From positions 1 to 42,572 of the forward strand of contig JAJUHS010000004.1 of the NCBI GenBank assembly GCA_029267755.1: a stretch of 42,572 nt of DNA, read 5' to 3'. The notes under the pieces are model-generated. The model had not been told where the DNA came from, made no database searches, and was given only the letters and a program-made list of their open reading frames with translations. The position numbers were made by a program, and so were the translations under genes. The DNA is from Clostridiales bacterium. Lineage in GTDB: Bacteria; Bacillota; Clostridia; Oscillospirales; Oscillospiraceae. Of this stretch, positions 40,567 through 42,572 are shown piece by piece; within the stretch, counting starts at the first letter, position 1; each line of letters starts with the position of its first letter.

Positions 40567-41070
40567 ATGTACGATGAATTGACCGAGGTCGATATCAAAA
40601 AAATGCAGGAGGAAATAGATTACAGGATCAAAGTCCTGCGCCCACAGATACTGGAGGACGTAAAAACGGCCAGAGAATTCGGAGATCTGAGCGAAAACTT
40701 TGAATATAAGGCGGCAAAGCGTGAAAAGAGCAGGAACGAAAGCCGCATCCGGTATCTGGAGAGAATGATAAGCACCGCCAAAGTGATCTCGGGGCAGTCG
40801 GGACCCGGAGTTGTCGGACTGTTTGACAAGGTCGAAGTGTACTTTGAAGAGGATGGCGAAACGCAGAAAATCCAGATTGTCACTACGCTGCGCCAGAACG
40901 CATTAATTGGCCTTATAAGCAAGGAATCGCCGCTTGGCAAAGCGCTGATGGGGCACAGGACCGGCGATAGGGTTCGAGTCGAGGTCAGCCCGGATTACAG
41001 TTACTATGTGGTTATACGATCGGTGGAAAAGGGAGTAGATGACGAATCTTTGCCCATAAGTGCTTACTGA
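40567..41070 (+). CDS. greA: Transcription elongation factor GreA
   Basis: This 167-residue protein matches GreA length and design. The N-terminal coiled coil (about 1-80) carries the acidic tip GDLSENFEYKAAK, which enters the RNA polymerase secondary channel and stimulates cleavage of backtracked RNA. The C-terminal FKBP-like domain has GLFDKVEVYFEEDGE and ISKESPLGKALMGHRTGDRV. ATG 40567 has AAAGGA ten bases upstream. The last dozen residues (GVDDESLPISAY) extend slightly past the usual end. Confidence 0.93.
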   Translation: MYDELTEVDIKKMQEEIDYRIKVLRPQILEDVKTAREFGDLSENFEYKAAKREKSRNESRIRYLERMISTAKVISGQSGPGVVGLFDKVEVYFEEDGETQKIQIVTTLRQNALIGLISKESPLGKALMGHRTGDRVRVEVSPDYSYYVVIRSVEKGVDDESLPISAY

Positions 41071-41122
41071 GCTTAAAACCGGAAAACTATTTGCTAATGT
41101 TAAGGGGTAAACGGCAAAAACG

Positions 41123-41203
41123 ATGAATTTAAAAAATTATCAATTTGCACAAAAGAATATACGCGATACTTTGCGCATTAACGAGACTTTTCGGACAAAA
41201 TAG
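41123..41203 (+). CDS. Possible 26-residue ORF after greA
   Basis: ATG 41123 to TAG 41203 encodes a basic, Asn/Lys/Arg-rich peptide (begins MNLKNYQFAQK). The nearest ribosome-site match, AAGGGG, is 15 bases upstream, which is too far for efficient initiation. A terminator follows 16 nt later. It is listed only as a candidate. Confidence 0.2.
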   Translation: MNLKNYQFAQKNIRDTLRINETFRTK

Positions 41204-41218
41204 CGTAAATTATCTGTT

Positions 41219-41255
41219 AAGCAGCCGACGTTATGGTTCGTTCGGCTGCTTTTTA
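41219..41255 (+). terminator. Terminator downstream of greA
   Basis: AGCAGCCGACG pairs with CGTTCGGCTGCT (one bulge) around an 8-nt loop and is followed by TTTTTAG. It lies 150 nt after greA. Confidence 0.8.
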
Positions 41256-41460
41256 GCAGAAAGCTTTGTTTTGACAGCATGCAAGGACAATTTCTCGCTC
41301 ATTTTTTTGTATATTTATCATAAAAAATTGAGTTTAAGTCAAATCCTTTGCCTTGGCAAATTGCACAAAACAAAAGCCTGAAAAACGTGGTAAATTCGGG
41401 ATTTTTCTATTTTTTTGTGCCTTTTAAACAATATTAAGATGAAAAGCTTGTTAAATTGTG

Positions 41461-41489
41461 TTGAAAAAATATGATAGACATGATACTAT
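41461..41489 (+). promoter_or_regulatory. Putative promoter of the transporter gene
   Basis: TTGAAA (41461-41466), a 17-bp spacer and TACTAT (41484-41489), giving a leader of about 70 nt. Confidence 0.5.
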
Positions 41490-41499
41490 CCTAATAGAT

Positions 41500-41527
41500 T
41501 TACATATGGTGCATTTTGTCTATGTAA
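41500..41527 (+). repeat. Inverted repeat in the transporter leader
   Basis: TTACATA (41500-41506) and TATGTAA (41521-41527) flank a 14-nt spacer, just after the predicted transcription start. It could be an operator or an RNA hairpin. Confidence 0.35.
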
Positions 41528-41565
41528 GATACATTTATTGTAAAAATAGGAGGAAACAGTAGCGA

Positions 41566-42572
41566 ATGACAAACGTAATTATCTTCTTCGCGGGGTTTGT
41601 TCTTGCAATCGTAATTGGGCAGATGTTCAGAATTAACCCGGGCTTCATAGCCATAGCATTCGGATTCGTTATCACATGGCTGATGCTCGAAAAAGGCTCA
41701 TCTACGACTTTCATTAACCTCTTCCCCATAAACCTTTTCTGGAGCTACGGCATACCGATAATCTTCTACGGCTTTGCCGATGCAAACGGCACTCTGCATG
41801 TACTTGGACAGAATATCATTTATAAAATGCGCGGCGCGAAGTGGGCTGTATCGCTTGCTGTTCTGCTTGTAGCAGCCATTGTCGGCGGCAGCGGCGCCGG
41901 TACGTCCAACACCTTCATTGTGGCTCCTCTCGCATGGAGCATCTGTGTCCCGGCAGGCGTTCCTTACCTGCTTGTTCCTTTTGCTCTCTGGTGCGGCTCC
42001 TTTATGGGTTCGTTCTGGCCGTGGACATCAAGCAACGCTTTGCACCAGGGGTTCATATCACAGTCTGTTAAAGACGTCAGCGTAGAAGCAATTAGTTGGC
42101 AGATCGGCATCTACTATACTATTTTTGCTGCTACGGTATTTGTGATAGCATTCATTGCTCTGAGAGGCTGGAAAACCCGCTACAGCGGAGAAACGGTCGA
42201 GATAAAAAAACCCGAGCCCTTCAACTCCAAGCAGAAGCTGACGCTTGCGGTAATCGTCCTGATGGTTCTCCTTCTTCTTGCACCCTCGATTATAAAGACA
42301 TTTATGCCCGACGTTGAAATAACGAAGTGGATGGCGGCAAACTTCACTATTCCGACAACCTGCGCCTTCGGCATAGTCATCCTCGGCATTTTTGGCGCAG
42401 GCAGGCTTGGCGACGTATTTTCAAAGAACGTAAACTGGAACGTCATCTGGACCATCACGGGCATGGCCATGTACTGCGGACTCGCAACTCCGCTCGGAGT
42501 TACCAACGCGCTGGGCGCATGGCTTAAGACAATGCCTCCGTTTGTTATCGCTCCTGCAATAATGATGGTCGG
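41566..42572 (+). CDS. Ion-transporter-superfamily permease (MatC/SLC13-like), 3' end outside window
   Basis: ATG 41566 follows AGGAGG with good spacing, and the frame is open for 335 codons to the window edge. The product is hydrophobic with about eight or nine membrane helices in this part. Features of the dicarboxylate-carrier MatC N-terminal type are visible: FINLFPINLF, FYGFADANGT and the glycine-rich hairpin VAAIVGGSGAGTSNTF. A cytoplasmic loop KPEPFNSKQK lies near residues 215-225. Relatives import C4-dicarboxylates or related organic acids with Na+ or H+, but the substrate is not readable. It is likely regulated from its own promoter. Confidence 0.75.
   Translation, partial: MTNVIIFFAGFVLAIVIGQMFRINPGFIAIAFGFVITWLMLEKGSSTTFINLFPINLFWSYGIPIIFYGFADANGTLHVLGQNIIYKMRGAKWAVSLAVLLVAAIVGGSGAGTSNTFIVAPLAWSICVPAGVPYLLVPFALWCGSFMGSFWPWTSSNALHQGFISQSVKDVSVEAISWQIGIYYTIFAATVFVIAFIALRGWKTRYSGETVEIKKPEPFNSKQKLTLAVIVLMVLLLLAPSIIKTFMPDVEITKWMAANFTIPTTCAFGIVILGIFGAGRLGDVFSKNVNWNVIWTITGMAMYCGLATPLGVTNALGAWLKTMPPFVIAPAIMMV

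Larger units (their letters stand above)
41071..41565 (+). other. 495-bp AT-rich intergenic region
   Basis: The region contains a possible 26-codon ORF (41123-41203), a terminator (41219-41255), a TTTGCC-TT-GGCAAA repeat (41347-41360), an 8-bp inverted repeat GCACAAAA/TTTTGTGC about 45 bp apart (41364 and about 41412), a promoter for the transporter (41461-41489) and a TTACATA/TATGTAA repeat in its leader (41500-41527). The decamer TTGCACAAAA occurs twice (41145 and 41361). No known riboswitch fold was recognised. Confidence 0.5.

Noticed and set aside
41145-41381. A 78-codon open frame in the gap after greA
   Set aside because: It has no ribosome site, reads straight through the terminator hairpin at 41219-41255, and the product resembles no family.
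41451-41472. Rex operator at TTGTTAAATTGTGTTGAA before the transporter
   Set aside because: Only the left half-site matches. The right half differs from TTAACAA at most positions.

Overview
The window looks like chromosomal DNA from an anaerobic Bacillota, most likely class Clostridia (Oscillospirales/Eubacteriales type). The reasons are the Rex regulator beside acyl-CoA dehydrogenase/Etf genes, the YaaT(RicT)-HolB and DnaB/DnaD-DnaI gene pairs, ZapA, a class II (B12-dependent) ribonucleotide reductase, strong Gram-positive Shine-Dalgarno sites and frequent TTG starts. G+C is roughly one half by eye. No prophage, insertion sequence or CRISPR array was seen. Identifications come from reading translated sequence and remembered family motifs; no database search was run.

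Layout. Bases 1-300: 5S rRNA, a bistable hairpin, tRNA-Asn and a terminator. 310-6768: a TetR-type regulator divergent from a four-gene operon (CoA-transferase, acyl-CoA dehydrogenase, EtfB, EtfA with an added 2x[4Fe-4S] domain), followed by rex. The operon has the gene content expected of a CoA-loop, possibly electron-bifurcating, enoyl-CoA reductase. 6783-10696 (minus): HtrA protease, HtpG and an alpha/beta hydrolase that lacks a normal start codon. 10780-12839 (minus): ricT and holB. 12993-17182: an E2/CAT-fold protein without its catalytic His, tatD, secG, a candidate small RNA locus, and the helicase-loading genes dnaI and dnaB/dnaD. 17438-25304 (plus): zapA, a U32 (RlhA/TrhP-like) protein, maf, mreC, mreD, an unannotated 33-codon ORF, a class B PBP, minD, and an MgsA homologue whose active-site residues are replaced. 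25428-28483: hisS-aspS.

28708-35614 (minus, read right to left): a GntR(YtrA)-ABC transporter operon under an apparently self-controlled promoter, then an OmpR-type response regulator, its sensor kinase, and a second HtrA protease. Together these look like an envelope-stress module.

35751-40497 has a cobalamin theme: a complete cobalamin riboswitch with its own promoter and terminator, apparently without a target gene, then the B12-dependent ribonucleotide reductase from a separate promoter, then a B12-binding radical SAM protein. The window closes with greA, about 500 AT-rich bases, and the first 335 codons of an ion-transporter-superfamily (MatC/SLC13-like) permease that runs off the end.

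The points most worth a second look are the orphan cobalamin riboswitch before nrdJ, the MgsA homologue with replaced catalytic residues, the small ORF inside the mre operon, the CoA-transferase/ACAD/ferredoxin-Etf operon, the non-ATG start of the hydrolase, and the free-standing promoter plus 21-bp hairpin between secG and dnaI.
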